Below are positions 9,416 to 19,234 of a stretch of 64,000 bases of DNA, piece by piece (the stretch's first letter is position 1; each line of letters starts with the position of its first letter). The notes under the pieces were generated by a model. It made no database searches. It was not told where the DNA came from and saw only the letters and a program-made list of their open reading frames with translations. The stretch is taken from the NCBI RefSeq assembly GCF_900142845.1, contig NZ_FSRU01000002.1:2294001-2358000 (forward strand). Reading direction: 5' to 3'. The stretch is from Paraburkholderia phenazinium. GTDB taxonomy: Bacteria > Pseudomonadota > Gammaproteobacteria > Burkholderiales > Burkholderiaceae. The position numbers were made by a program, and so were the translations under genes.

Positions 9416-9484
9416 TCAGTGTCAAAAAAAATTTTATCGGACTACGGTCGCCTGGAGCGGCCCCCTGGACATCGACGGAGACAC

Positions 9485-10945
9485 ATGTTTACCGATTCAA
9501 GTTTCACCTTCGTTCTCTTCGGCGGAACCGGCGACCTGTCGATGCGCAAGATTCTGCCGGCACTGTATGAAGCACACCGTGCAGGGATGCTGGCAGAAGG
9601 CGGCAAGATCGTTGGCGTGGCGCGTCATGCCGAGGACCGGGCTGGGTATATCGAGTGGGTCAACGCGCACGTCAAGCCGTACGTCTCGAAGAACGGTCTC
9701 GACGAGACGGCATGGGCGAGCTTCCTTGAACGCATCCAGTACGTGAAGCTCGACCTGGGCAAACCCGAAGACTTCGCGCTGCTGCGCGACGCGGTCAGCG
9801 AGTTGCCCGGCATCCGCGTGTTCTATCTCGCCACCGGCCCGTCGCTGTTCGTCCCGATCTGCCATGCGCTGGCCGCAGTGGGCCTGAATACGAATTCGCG
9901 CATCGTGCTGGAAAAGCCGCTCGGCTACGACCTGAAGTCGTCCAACGCGATCAACGACGCCGTGGGCGAAATCTTCGCTGAAGAGCAGATCTACCGGATC
10001 GACCACTACCTCGGTAAAGAGCCGGTGCAGAACCTGCTCGCGCTGCGCTTCGGCAATGCGCTGTTCGAACCGCTGTGGCGCCGCGAATGGGTCGAAAGTA
10101 TTCAGATCACGATTGCGGAAGAGCTCGGCGTGGAAGCGCGCGGCGACTTCTACGACAATACCGGCGCGCTGCGCGACATGGTGCAGAACCACTTGCTGCA
10201 GTTGCTTTCGATCGTGGCAATGGAGCCGCCCCATTCGATGGATTCGGATTCGGTGCGCGACGAAAAGCTGCGCGTGCTGCGCGCGTTAAAGCCCATCGAT
10301 CCGCGCGACATCGGCAAGGTCGCGGTACGCGGCCAGTATCATGCCGGCGGGATCCGCGGCACCTCGGTGCCGGCTTACGCCACGGAACCGGGTGTCAAGG
10401 CGAACACCAACACCGAGACCTTCGTGGCTCTGAAGGTGGAAATCGAAAACTGGCGCTGGGCCGGCGTGCCGTTCTTCCTGCGCACGGGCAAGCGTCTGGC
10501 GGACCGCGTCGCTGAGATCGTCGTGAACTTCCGTGCGGTGCCGCATTCGGCGCTCGGGCCAACCGCCTTGCGCCCCGGCGCAAACCGGCTGGTGATCCGG
10601 CTGCAGCCGAACGAAACGATTCGCCTGTACTGCCTCGCCAAGCAGCCTGGCGAGGGCATGAACCTGGCGAGCGTCCACCTCGACCTCGCGTTCGACCAGT
10701 TCTTCCGCGAAGGACAGATGGAGGCTTACCAGCGTCTGCTGCTCGACGTGATCAACGGCCGGCTCGCGCTGTTTGTGCGGCGTGACGAGCAGGAAGCGGC
10801 ATGGCGCTGGGTCGAACCGATCCTGAACGAATGGGCGGCCGCCAACAAGCCGCCCAAGCCCTATGCAGCGGGCACGTGGGGGCCGGCGGCGTCGAGCGCG
10901 ATGTTGGCGCAGCACGGCACCTGCTGGCTCGAAGAAGAAAACTGA
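9485..10945 (+). CDS. zwf: Glucose-6-phosphate 1-dehydrogenase (second copy, in the HexR operon)
   Basis: This 486-residue enzyme is full length from the ATG at 9485, which has GGAG 8-10 bases upstream. The in-frame GTG at 9419 would start inside the operator region and is not favoured. The nucleotide-binding loop GGTGDLS is at residues 13-19 and the active-site signature RIDHYLGKE at 171-179, followed by PVQNLLALRFGN. It feeds 6-phosphogluconolactone to the lactonase encoded next. It is first in the zwf-pgl-glk/hexR operon and, unlike the copy at 2983, is under the palindromic operator. About 190 bases separate it from pgl. Confidence 0.97.
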   Translation: MFTDSSFTFVLFGGTGDLSMRKILPALYEAHRAGMLAEGGKIVGVARHAEDRAGYIEWVNAHVKPYVSKNGLDETAWASFLERIQYVKLDLGKPEDFALLRDAVSELPGIRVFYLATGPSLFVPICHALAAVGLNTNSRIVLEKPLGYDLKSSNAINDAVGEIFAEEQIYRIDHYLGKEPVQNLLALRFGNALFEPLWRREWVESIQITIAEELGVEARGDFYDNTGALRDMVQNHLLQLLSIVAMEPPHSMDSDSVRDEKLRVLRALKPIDPRDIGKVAVRGQYHAGGIRGTSVPAYATEPGVKANTNTETFVALKVEIENWRWAGVPFFLRTGKRLADRVAEIVVNFRAVPHSALGPTALRPGANRLVIRLQPNETIRLYCLAKQPGEGMNLASVHLDLAFDQFFREGQMEAYQRLLLDVINGRLALFVRRDEQEAAWRWVEPILNEWAAANKPPKPYAAGTWGPAASSAMLAQHGTCWLEEEN

Positions 10946-11133
10946 CAGGCGGCAACGCAGCGTGGCTCAACGAGTGCTGCGTCTGGCGCATGCAAGACCG
11001 CAGAAATTGACTGAACGGGGTGGCGCCGTAACGGCGGCGGCAATGGCAGCAACGGGCAGTGCCCTGCAAGCGGCCGTTGCCCTGCGTTAAGGCATATTCC
11101 GCAGACCCAACAAAAAAGCAGTACGGAGGAGAA

Positions 11134-11838
11134 GTGATCGAGCTTCACGCTTTCGACGACCAGCGCGCCCAATCGGACGCGCTGGCGAAAGCGGTGGGCG
11201 ACGCTTTACAAGCGTCCCTCGCCGCTCAGGCAACCGCGACTGCTACCGGCGCGGCCCATACCACGCTTGCAGTGTCCGGCGGCAGCAGTCCGCGTCCGTT
11301 CCTGCAGACGTTGTCCACGCAACCGTTCGACTGGTCGCGCATTGCCGTGACGCTGGTCGACGACCGCTGGGTCCCCGAAACGGACAGCGCCAGCAATTCG
11401 CGTTTTGCGCATGAGGCACTGTTGCAGAATGCAGCGCAAGGCGCGGCGTTCTGGCCGCTGGTGGACACCACTCAATCGCTCGAGGCGCACGTTGCTGCGC
11501 TGAACGCCGACCCGCGCCGCACGCTGCCGGATGTCGCCGTACTGGGCATGGGCGAGGACGGCCATACGGCGTCGATCTTCGCGGATGCGCCGGAGTGGGA
11601 CTTCGCCATCACGACGTCCGAACGTTTTGTCGCGGTGCATCCGGGCAGTGCGCCGCATGCACGCGTGAGCTGGTCCATGTCCGCGTTAAAGCAGATGGGC
11701 CGCCTGTTTCTGTTGATTGCAGGACCGCGCAAGCTGGACGTGCTGAATGCCGCCGCCGCTGCGCCACAAAAAAATGCCATCTCGCAGTTGGCAAACGACA
11801 AGGGAGTGAGACTCGATGTCTACTGGTGTGAAAAGTAA
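11134..11838 (+). CDS. pgl: 6-phosphogluconolactonase
   Basis: The enzyme hydrolyses 6-phosphogluconolactone to 6-phosphogluconate in the cytoplasm. The start is a GTG at 11134 preceded by GGAGGAG, giving 234 residues, the normal length of the DevB/NagB-like family. The motifs SGGSSPRPF (near residue 48) and [14 protein letters not shown] (about 136-149) are the substrate and catalytic signatures. Its 3' end overlaps the glk/hexR start by 23 bases, which supports coupled expression of all Entner-Doudoroff entry enzymes. Confidence 0.94.
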   Translation: MIELHAFDDQRAQSDALAKAVGDALQASLAAQATATATGAAHTTLAVSGGSSPRPFLQTLSTQPFDWSRIAVTLVDDRWVPETDSASNSRFAHEALLQNAAQGAAFWPLVDTTQSLEAHVAALNADPRRTLPDVAVLGMGEDGHTASIFADAPEWDFAITTSERFVAVHPGSAPHARVSWSMSALKQMGRLFLLIAGPRKLDVLNAAAAAPQKNAISQLANDKGVRLDVYWCEK

Positions 11839-13732
11839 CGCTGTCCCGGCTGCGGGTCAGCACGCCGACGGACCGCGGCTGTTGGCCGACATCGGCGGCA
11901 CCAATGCGCGTTTTGCACTGGAGACAGGGCCGGGCGAGATTGGCCAGGTGCAGGTGTATCCGTGCGCCGACTATCCGGGCGTGGCCGAAGTCATCAAGAA
12001 GTACCTCAAGGATACGAAGATTGGCCGTGTGAACCACGCGGCGATTGCGATTGCGAACCCGGTCGACGGCGACCAGGTCAGCATGACCAACCACGACTGG
12101 ACCTTCTCGATCGAAGCCACGCGCCGCGCGCTGGGCTTCGACACGCTGCTGGTCGTCAACGACTTTACCGCGCTGGCCATGGCGTTGCCGGGCCTGACGG
12201 ATTCGCAACGCGTGCAGGTGGGCGGCGGTGCACGGCGGCCGAACAGCGTGATCGGCCTGCTGGGGCCGGGCACGGGCCTGGGCGTCTCCGGCCTGATTCC
12301 CGCCGACGACCGCTGGATTGCGCTGGGCAGCGAAGGTGGCCACGCCACTTTCGCACCGGCCGACGAGCGCGAGGATCTGGTGCTGCAGTACGCCCGCAAG
12401 AAGTGGTCGCACGTGTCGTTCGAACGTGTGTCGGCGGGTCCCGGCATCGAGGTGATTTACCGGGCGCTGGCGGCGCGCGACAAGAAGCGCGTCCCGTCGA
12501 ACTTCGACACATCCGACGTGGTCAAGCGCGCGCTCGAGGGCGAGCCGCTGGCGGCGGAATCGGTGGATGTGTTCTGCGGCATCCTCGGCACCTTCGCCGG
12601 CAATATTGCGGTGACGCTGGGGTCGCTGGGCGGCATCTACATTGGCGGTGGTGTGGTGCCGCGGCTGGGCGAGTTCTTCGAGCGTTCGTCGTTCCGCGAG
12701 CGCTTCGAGGCGAAGGGCCGTTTCGAGGCGTATCTGAAGAACGTGCCGACCTATGTGATCACGGCGGAGTATCCGGCGTTCCTGGGGGTCTCGGCGATTC
12801 TGGCGGAGCAATTGTCGAATCGTACGGGCGGGAGTTCGTCGGCGGTGTTCGAACGGATTCGCCAGATGCGCGATGCGTTGACGCCGGCGGAGCGGCGCGT
12901 GGCGGATCTGGCGTTGAATCATCCGCGTTCGATCATTAACGATCCGATTGTGGACATTGCGCGCAAGGCTGACGTGAGCCAGCCGACGGTGATTCGTTTC
13001 TGCCGCTCGCTGGGATGCCAGGGCCTGTCCGATTTCAAGCTGAAGCTGGCGACCGGGTTGACCGGGACGATTCCGGTGAGTCATAGCCAGGTGCATCTGG
13101 GCGACACGGCGACGGACTTTGGCGCGAAGGTGCTGGACAACACGATCTCGGCGATTCTGCAGTTGCGCGAGCATTTGAACTTCGAGCACGTCGAGCGGGC
13201 GATCGATCTGTTGAACGGCGCGCGGCGCATCGAGTTCTATGGGCTGGGGAATTCGAACATCGTCGCGCAGGATGCGCACTACAAGTTCTTCCGCTTTGGC
13301 ATTCCTACGATTGCTTATGGCGATCTGTACATGCAGGCGGCGTCGGCGGCGCTGCTGGGCAAGGGGGATGTGATTGTTGCGGTGTCGAAGTCAGGGCGTG
13401 CGCCGGAGTTGCTGCGCGTGCTGGATGTGGCGATGCAGGCTGGGGCGCAGGTGATTGCTATTACGTCTAGCAATACGCCGTTGGCCAAGCGGGCTACTGT
13501 GGCGCTTGAGACTGATCACATTGAGATTCGCGAGTCGCAGCTTTCCATGATTTCGCGGATTTTGCATCTGGTCATGATTGATATTCTTGCTGTTGGGGTC
13601 GCTATTCGGCGCGCTGTGCCTAGTGAGGATGTGGCTGAGACTGTCGCTAAGGCTCGTAGTGGAGCGGATGATGATGCCACCGCTGTGCTTGACTGGTTAA
13701 GTCATGGGGCTGCTTCTTCTGCTCGGGATTAG
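11816..13732 (+). CDS. glk: Bifunctional glucokinase / HexR-type (RpiR) transcriptional regulator
   Basis: The 638-residue protein is a fusion. Residues about 20-330 are a bacterial glucokinase: [17 protein letters not shown] site, [25 protein letters not shown], and the [11 protein letters not shown] catalytic region. Residues about 343-420 are an RpiR helix-turn-helix ([19 protein letters not shown] at about 381-399). Residues about 455-600 are a SIS sugar-phosphate-binding domain. It phosphorylates glucose and probably represses its own operon through the 19-bp palindrome at 9397. AAGGGAG precedes the ATG. Such fusions are known in Burkholderiaceae. The 3' third shows relaxed codon use (more AT at third positions) relative to the first two thirds. 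Confidence 0.95.
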   Translation: MSTGVKSNAVPAAGQHADGPRLLADIGGTNARFALETGPGEIGQVQVYPCADYPGVAEVIKKYLKDTKIGRVNHAAIAIANPVDGDQVSMTNHDWTFSIEATRRALGFDTLLVVNDFTALAMALPGLTDSQRVQVGGGARRPNSVIGLLGPGTGLGVSGLIPADDRWIALGSEGGHATFAPADEREDLVLQYARKKWSHVSFERVSAGPGIEVIYRALAARDKKRVPSNFDTSDVVKRALEGEPLAAESVDVFCGILGTFAGNIAVTLGSLGGIYIGGGVVPRLGEFFERSSFRERFEAKGRFEAYLKNVPTYVITAEYPAFLGVSAILAEQLSNRTGGSSSAVFERIRQMRDALTPAERRVADLALNHPRSIINDPIVDIARKADVSQPTVIRFCRSLGCQGLSDFKLKLATGLTGTIPVSHSQVHLGDTATDFGAKVLDNTISAILQLREHLNFEHVERAIDLLNGARRIEFYGLGNSNIVAQDAHYKFFRFGIPTIAYGDLYMQAASAALLGKGDVIVAVSKSGRAPELLRVLDVAMQAGAQVIAITSSNTPLAKRATVALETDHIEIRESQLSMISRILHLVMIDILAVGVAIRRAVPSEDVAETVAKARSGADDDATAVLDWLSHGAASSARD

Positions 13733-13765
13733 TGTGTGCTTTTTTTGCCTGCGGCGGTCTGGTTT

Positions 13766-14025
13766 TGTCGTTGTTCTTGGGGTGTTGGCCTTTCCTTGAT
13801 TTCTTAGTGGTCTATTAGCTTCGCCCCTGTGCGGGGCGGCACCTACTTTCTTTGCCGCCGCAAAGAAAGTAGGCAAAGAAAGCGGGCTCACACCGCTAGC
13901 GCTTAGTGAGCCATCCCGGTCTGCTACCGGGAACGGCCCAAAACGAGACCTGCCATCGCATTTCCCCCCTCAGTGACACAGCGCTCATCCATCCCGCCTT
14001 CGCACTCCGTGCGCAGCGGATGGGT
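13766..14025 (+). repeat. Dispersed hairpin repeat, copy A
   Basis: About 260 bases that reappear inverted at 14135-14398 (copy B) and again at 49620-49884 (copy C). The core is a 14-bp perfect stem CCTACTTTCTTTGC / GCAAAGAAAGTAGG (13842-13855 / 13860-13873) with a 4-base loop. A second short hairpin (GCCCC-TGTGC-GGGGC) lies beside it. The short ORFs translating to FFAAAKKV-type peptides are by-products of the repeat. It fills the convergent gap after glk/hexR. Confidence 0.85.
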
Positions 14026-14134
14026 CCGCCCATGGTGGGACGCAGATGTGAACTGGCTATGCATGCGCTAAAATGTTTGGATGCCTAAATAGTGCACGGC
14101 AAGGCGCAACAAGATGAGCGTATCGAAGAATTGT

Positions 14135-14398
14135 TATGCCCGACGGCGGGGCGCGCAGCGCAACGCTGGAACGGATGAGTGCTGTGTCACTAACGTAGAT
14201 GGTGCGAGAGCGGGTCTCGTCTTGGGCCGTTCCCGGTGGCAGACCGGGATGGCTCACTAAACGCTAGCGGTTGCAGCCCGCTTTCTTTGCTTACTTTCTT
14301 TGCGGCGGCAAAGAAAGTAAGTGCCGCCCCGCACAGGGGCATCGCTAATAGACCACTAAGAAATCAAGGAAAGGCCAACCCCGCAGGAACAACAACCA
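14135..14398 (-). repeat. Dispersed hairpin repeat, copy B (inverted relative to A)
   Basis: An inverted copy of the element at 13766-14025. The stem is CTTACTTTCTTTGC / GCAAAGAAAGTAAG (14290-14303 / 14308-14321), 14 bp with loop GGCG. Compared with copy A, one C-G pair of the stem is replaced by T-A on both sides, so the structure is conserved. The roughly 110 bases between A and B show no gene. Confidence 0.85.
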
Positions 14399-14425
14399 AA
14401 GCGCCACCCAGGCAAAAAGACAGCC

Positions 14426-15646
14426 CTAAGCAACACCCCCAGGCACCCCCCGCCCGTGCCAGCGAACAACCAACAGCTTGCCACAATAACAAAGCCCGCC
14501 GGCAACGCCAATAGCAACCCCCATCCCTTTAGGCGAAGCCCCCTCCCAAACTCCCACAGCAAGAGAAGCCCCCGCCCCCAACGCCAGTTGCACCGCCCCA
14601 AACACCGCCGCCGCAGCCCCAGCATTGTTCGGATACCGATGCATCAAATCCGTCGTGCAGTTAGCCGACAACAACCCCACCACCCCAACCACAAAAAACA
14701 ACCCCGCCACGATCGACCACAACCCACCCCACCCGGTCAGGCAGACCAACGACACAAACAGCGAAGCCACACAGCTAACCGTCGCCGAAAACGAAATGAT
14801 CGGCAACGACCCCAACCGCCCAATCAGCCGCGTATTCATAAAGTTGCCGAACATGATGCCGACAATATTCAACGCAAACAGAAACCCATAATGCTGCGCG
14901 GAAACATGGAAGTACTCGATGTACACAAACGGCGTCGCCGTGATGTACGCGAACATCGATGCAAACGCCATCCCGCCGCATAACATATGCCCCCATGCCA
15001 CCGGGTCGCGCAGCAACTTCCCATACGCCGCAAACGACTGTAGCACCGCCGAATGCTTGCGCTTTTCCCGTGGCCACGTCTCCGGCACCTTCAGGTACGC
15101 CGTCACCGCGCACGCCGTGCCAAACAGCGTCAGCGCAACAAACACCACCCGCCATCCGCCCAGCAACAATAACTGGCCGCCAATCAGCGGCGCCAGCAAC
15201 GGCCCGATCGACGTCACAATCGCAAGCATCGATAACACCCGGGCCGCATCGGCCGGCTCGTGCGCATCCCGTGCAATCGCGCGCGCCAGCACCGACGCCG
15301 CACCCGCGCCAAGCGCCTGCACGAAACGGAACGTCACCAGCGATCCAATCGAAAACGAAAAGCCGCAGGCGATGCTCGCCAGCGCATACATGATGATCCC
15401 GCCCAGCAGCACCGGCCGCCGTCCGTACGAGTCCGAAAGCGGCCCGTACAACAACATGCCGATCGAAAAGCCAAACATGAAACTCGTGAGCGTCGTCTGC
15501 GCGGCACTAGTGCTGACCAGAAACGCCTGCGCAATCGATGGCAGGCTCGGCAGGTACATGTCGATGGAAATCGGTCCGCACGCAGCCAGCGCGCCGAGCA
15601 ACAGGATCAGCCGGCCATCGGGCCGGCGTCGAGTGACGTGAGACAT
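14426..15646 (-). CDS. Multidrug efflux MFS transporter, Bcr/CflA family
   Basis: This 406-residue inner-membrane protein has about 12 predicted helices and the DHA1 Bcr/CflA start (LGALAACGPISIDMYLPSLPSIAQAF). The loop motif GPLSDSYGRRPVLLGGI near residue 75 is the MFS motif A. It would export drugs or metabolites with proton antiport; its substrate is not predictable. It is a single gene, convergent with glk/hexR across the inverted repeat pair and divergent from the EVE-like gene at 15844. Confidence 0.92.
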   Translation of the reverse strand: MSHVTRRRPDGRLILLLGALAACGPISIDMYLPSLPSIAQAFLVSTSAAQTTLTSFMFGFSIGMLLYGPLSDSYGRRPVLLGGIIMYALASIACGFSFSIGSLVTFRFVQALGAGAASVLARAIARDAHEPADAARVLSMLAIVTSIGPLLAPLIGGQLLLLGGWRVVFVALTLFGTACAVTAYLKVPETWPREKRKHSAVLQSFAAYGKLLRDPVAWGHMLCGGMAFASMFAYITATPFVYIEYFHVSAQHYGFLFALNIVGIMFGNFMNTRLIGRLGSLPIISFSATVSCVASLFVSLVCLTGWGGLWSIVAGLFFVVGVVGLLSANCTTDLMHRYPNNAGAAAAVFGAVQLALGAGASLAVGVWEGASPKGMGVAIGVAGGLCYCGKLLVVRWHGRGVPGGVA

Positions 15647-15843
15647 GGGAATCCAGAAGAAGCAGCCCGCTGACCTACGCGTCGGACCGCGGAAAACAGT
15701 GAAGACCGCTGCATTGACAGCCGCAATTGTACGCGACGGTCAAATGGGTCGTCGCGCGTACGCCTGGTCAGCATGGCCGCCAATCGGTTAAGCTCCCGCC
15801 TAAGCCATCAACGACTCTCCCAACCCATCTGCCCTAGTCCGTC

Positions 15844-16485
15844 ATGACCGCCTTCCTGCTGATCTGGAGCCCCAAGAAATGGCCCTGGCCAGAGCTGCCC
15901 GATGTCGTCAAGCGGGTCGCCGCCGGTGAAGCGGTGACCGATGTCTGGGGCTGCGGCGTCGCCCGCAGCATCCTGCCCGGCGACCGTGTGTTCCTCCATC
16001 GGGTCACCCAGGAACCCCGAGGCGTGTTCGGCTCCGGCTACGTCACGCGCGCGCCGTACGAAGTGCCCGATCCCTACTCCAAACGCGGCTATCGTCTGTG
16101 CATTGACTTCGTCTACGACTGGCTCGTCGACGCTCATCAGGAGGTCGTCGTCACGCGCGACGCCTTGCGCGTCCATCCCTTCTCCGTGCAGACGTGGGAT
16201 GCGCAGGCATCCGGTACGTCGATCAAGCCGGTCGCCGAAGGCGCGCTCGAAAAACGCTGGGCCGAACTGACCGGCAAGCGCAAACCACCGCCGCTTGCCC
16301 CGCCTACGGGGCCGACGCAGTCCTCCAAGTTTTCGGCCCATGCCGCGGCAAAGCGCGCCGGTGAAGCAGCGGCCGTCAGGCACCCGCCCTTCAGCACCGC
16401 GCTCTCGCTGACGTCGGGGAATGGTGCCGCGGGCCCCGCGAGCCCCACCGGCGGCCCCGGGCGATCTGTCCGAAAGAAAGCCTAA
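15844..16485 (+). CDS. Stand-alone EVE/PUA-like domain protein
   Basis: The first about 150 of 213 residues ([12 protein letters not shown] ... [19 protein letters not shown] ... [20 protein letters not shown]) resemble the EVE/PUA-like domain usually found at the N-terminus of HNH or McrA-like nucleases, where it is thought to read modified bases. Here no nuclease domain follows. The rest is Pro/Ala/Lys-rich low-complexity sequence that reads [18 protein letters not shown]. It may be a truncated restriction protein or a free modification reader. It sits between an exporter and hemL, facing the same way as hemL. The domain call is from memory of the family pattern and needs a profile search. 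Confidence 0.6.
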   Translation: MTAFLLIWSPKKWPWPELPDVVKRVAAGEAVTDVWGCGVARSILPGDRVFLHRVTQEPRGVFGSGYVTRAPYEVPDPYSKRGYRLCIDFVYDWLVDAHQEVVVTRDALRVHPFSVQTWDAQASGTSIKPVAEGALEKRWAELTGKRKPPPLAPPTGPTQSSKFSAHAAAKRAGEAAAVRHPPFSTALSLTSGNGAAGPASPTGGPGRSVRKKA

Positions 16486-16718
16486 ACCCGGCCAAACGGG
16501 CGTCGCAGACCGGCCCGTGCGGCGCTCGCCTACCACACCGCACCGGGACAATCCACCGCAAGCCCCTCTGCTGCCGCGGCCCGCCGACTGCGCGTGACTC
16601 CGGTACAATTTCAGATAACCATTCAGCTGCCGCGAAACGGGCATGCGGGCCGGCCGTCCGCCGGCCGTCGGTCAATCCCGCGCGCCTCTGTGCATCCCTA
16701 TCAGACAGGTCCACGTCC

Positions 16719-18011
16719 ATGTCCAGCCATTCCAGGAACGAAGCGCTTTTCGAACGCGCCCAGCTCACCATCCCCGGTGGGGTCAACTCGCCCGTGCGCG
16801 CCTTCCGCTCGGTCGGCGGCACGCCACGCTTCATCGAGCGCGCGCAGGGCGCCTACTTCTGGGACGCCGACGGCCAGCGCTATATCGACTACATCGGCTC
16901 CTGGGGCCCGATGATCCTCGGCCACGTCCATCCGGAAGTGCTCGAAGCCGTGCAGAAGGTGCTCGTCAACGGCTTCTCGTTCGGCGCGCCGACCGAATCC
17001 GAGGTCGAGATCGCCGAGGAAATTTGCAAGCTGGTGCCATCCATCGAACAGGTGCGCATGGTCTCGAGCGGCACGGAAGCCACCATGAGCGCGCTGCGTC
17101 TCGCCCGCGGCTTCACGAACCGCAGCCGCATCGTCAAGTTCGAAGGCTGCTATCACGGCCACGCGGACAGCCTGCTGGTCAAAGCCGGCTCGGGCCTGCT
17201 GACCTTCGGCAATCCGACTTCGGCCGGCGTGCCGGTGGATATCGCGAAGCACACCACGGTCCTCGAATACAACAACGTCACCGCACTTGAAGAAGCCTTC
17301 AAGGCCTTCGGCAACGAAATCGCTTCGGTGATCGTCGAGCCGGTAGCGGGCAACATGAACCTCGTGCGCGCCACGCCGGAGTTCCTCGGCGCCCTTCGGC
17401 GCCTGTGCAGCGAATACGGCTCCGTGCTGATTTTCGACGAAGTGATGTGCGGCTTCCGCGTCGCGCTGGGCGGCGCCCAGCAGGTCTACGGCATCAAGCC
17501 GGATCTCACGTGCCTCGGCAAGGTGATCGGCGGCGGCATGCCGGCTGCCGCATTCGGCGGTCGCCGCGACATCATGGCCCACCTCGCGCCGCTCGGCGGC
17601 GTCTACCAGGCGGGTACGCTGTCGGGCAATCCGATCGCCGTGGCGGCCGGCCTGAAGACGCTGCAACTGATCCAGGCACCAGGCTTCTACGACACCCTCA
17701 GCGCGCGCACCACGCGTCTCGTGCAAGGTCTCAGCGAGGCGGCTCGCGAAGCGAAGGTGCCGTTCGCGGCGGACGCGCTCGGCGGGATGTTCGGCCTCTA
17801 CTTCGCGGACAAGGTGCCGGCAAGCTTCGCCGAAGTCACCACCAGCGACGTGCCGCGCTTCAACGCGTTCTTCCACAAGATGCTCGACGCGGGTGTGTAC
17901 TTCGCGCCGTCGGCCTATGAGGCGGGCTTCGTGTCGATTGTCCACGACGACGCGATCATCGACGCGACGGTCGACGCGGCACGCGGCGCCTTCGCCGCGC
18001 TGGCGGCCTGA
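16719..18011 (+). CDS. hemL: Glutamate-1-semialdehyde 2,1-aminomutase
   Basis: This PLP enzyme converts glutamate-1-semialdehyde to 5-aminolevulinate, the C5 entry to haem synthesis. Its 430 residues are the usual length. The PLP lysine is K268 in [17 protein letters not shown], and the [16 protein letters not shown] segment holds the cofactor aspartate region. The N-terminal [19 protein letters not shown] is diagnostic. It lies 75 bases before ribD, an arrangement common in Burkholderia, though not obviously one transcript. Confidence 0.97.
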   Translation: MSSHSRNEALFERAQLTIPGGVNSPVRAFRSVGGTPRFIERAQGAYFWDADGQRYIDYIGSWGPMILGHVHPEVLEAVQKVLVNGFSFGAPTESEVEIAEEICKLVPSIEQVRMVSSGTEATMSALRLARGFTNRSRIVKFEGCYHGHADSLLVKAGSGLLTFGNPTSAGVPVDIAKHTTVLEYNNVTALEEAFKAFGNEIASVIVEPVAGNMNLVRATPEFLGALRRLCSEYGSVLIFDEVMCGFRVALGGAQQVYGIKPDLTCLGKVIGGGMPAAAFGGRRDIMAHLAPLGGVYQAGTLSGNPIAVAAGLKTLQLIQAPGFYDTLSARTTRLVQGLSEAAREAKVPFAADALGGMFGLYFADKVPASFAEVTTSDVPRFNAFFHKMLDAGVYFAPSAYEAGFVSIVHDDAIIDATVDAARGAFAALAA

Positions 18012-18086
18012 AGCATCTGAAGCCATGGATGCAAGCGTAAAGACCTCACGATAGAACACGCCACAGCACTTAACGACCGGACGCCG

Positions 18087-19220
18087 ATGTTCTCGCAAAC
18101 CGATTTCGTCCATATGGAACGCGCGCTCGCTCTGGCGAAGCGCGGTATGTACACGACCGATCCGAACCCGCGCGTCGGCTGCGTGCTGGTCAAGAACGGC
18201 GAAGTGATCGGCGAGGGCTTCACGCAGCCGGCCGGGCAGGATCATGCCGAAGTGCGGGCGCTGAAGGACGCGCGTTCGCGCGGCCACGATCTGCGCGGCG
18301 CCACGGCCTACGTCACGCTCGAACCATGCAGCCACTTCGGCCGCACGCCGCCGTGCGCCAATGCGCTGATCGAAGCACAGGTGGACCGCGTGGTCGCGGC
18401 CATGGAAGACCCGAACCCGCAGGTGTCGGGGCGCGGCCTCAAGATGCTGCGCGACGCGGGTATCGAAGTGCGCTGCGGTCTGCTCGCCAATGAAGCCGCC
18501 GAACTGAACATTGGTTTCGTGTCGCGCATGACGCGCGGCCGGCCGTGGGTGCGCATGAAAGTGGCGGCCTCGCTCGACGGCCGCACCGGACTGCCATCCG
18601 GCGAAAGCCAATGGATCACAGGCGAAGCCGCGCGCGCCGATGGCCACGCCTGGCGCGCCCGCGCGTCGGCGATCCTGACGGGCATCGGCACCGTGCGGGA
18701 AGACGATCCGCGCATGACCGTGCGCGCCGTGGACACGCCGCGCCAGCCGCAACGCGTGCTGATCGACAGCCAGCTCGATGTGCCACCCACCGCGCAGATT
18801 CTCGCCGGTGCGCCGACGCTGATTTTCTGCGGCAATCTCGACGAGCGTCACACCGCGCGCGCGAACGTGTTGCGCGACCATGGCGCGGAGATCGTGCAAA
18901 TGGCGAACGCGGCCGGTAAGGTGGATCTGCCGGGCATGCTGAAGGCGCTCGGCGAGCGCCAGGTCAACGAACTGCACGTCGAGGCCGGCTACAAGCTGAA
19001 CGGCTCGCTGCTGCGCGAGGGCTGCGTCGACGAGCTGCTGGTTTATCTGGCGCCGAGTCTGCTCGGCATCGACTCGATGGGCATGTTCAGTCTGGTCGCA
19101 CCGCAAGCGCTCGATAACCGGGTACGCCTGACCTTCCACACCGTCGACCGGATCGGCGACGACGTGCGGATTCTGGCGCGCTTCGCGCCGCAACCCGCGC
19201 CCCACCCTACTGCGAACTAA
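18087..19220 (+). CDS. ribD: Bifunctional diaminohydroxyphosphoribosylaminopyrimidine deaminase / 5-amino-6-(5-phosphoribosylamino)uracil reductase
   Basis: This enzyme catalyses the second and third steps of riboflavin synthesis. The N-terminal deaminase has the zinc ligands H53 (DHAEV, with E55 the catalytic acid), C81 and C90 (PCSHFGRTPPC). The C-terminal reductase begins near residue 150 (RPWVRMKVAASLDGRTGLPSGESQWITG). Its 377 residues are normal. ribE follows after 14 bases, so the two are an operon. The remaining rib genes lie 31 kb downstream, beyond the accessory block. Confidence 0.97.
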   Translation: MFSQTDFVHMERALALAKRGMYTTDPNPRVGCVLVKNGEVIGEGFTQPAGQDHAEVRALKDARSRGHDLRGATAYVTLEPCSHFGRTPPCANALIEAQVDRVVAAMEDPNPQVSGRGLKMLRDAGIEVRCGLLANEAAELNIGFVSRMTRGRPWVRMKVAASLDGRTGLPSGESQWITGEAARADGHAWRARASAILTGIGTVREDDPRMTVRAVDTPRQPQRVLIDSQLDVPPTAQILAGAPTLIFCGNLDERHTARANVLRDHGAEIVQMANAAGKVDLPGMLKALGERQVNELHVEAGYKLNGSLLREGCVDELLVYLAPSLLGIDSMGMFSLVAPQALDNRVRLTFHTVDRIGDDVRILARFAPQPAPHPTAN

Positions 19221-19234
19221 AAGGAATCAGCACG

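Larger units (their letters stand above)
8980..9484. promoter_or_regulatory. Divergent control region between the glucose ABC operon and zwf-pgl-glk/hexR
   Basis: About 505 bases with no convincing gene. It contains the HexR-type palindrome and a probable sigma70 promoter near its right end. An upstream in-frame GTG at 9419 would extend zwf into this region, but it overlaps the transcription signals. No second HexR palindrome was seen near the ABC operon start. Confidence 0.7.

Noticed and set aside
9419-9484. GTG start at 9419 extending zwf2 upstream by 22 residues
   Set aside because: It begins right after the -10/HexR palindrome, lacks a ribosome site, and would leave no leader; the ATG at 9485 with GGAG is better.
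13697-14625. Small ORFs (FFAAAKKV-like peptides) in the repeat pair
   Set aside because: They arise from the hairpin repeats and recur at copy C; no ribosome site or independent support.
16701-19205. 834-residue minus-strand ORF across hemL and ribD
   Set aside because: Composition is that of a codon-shadow in high-GC DNA, and hemL/ribD on the other strand are certain.
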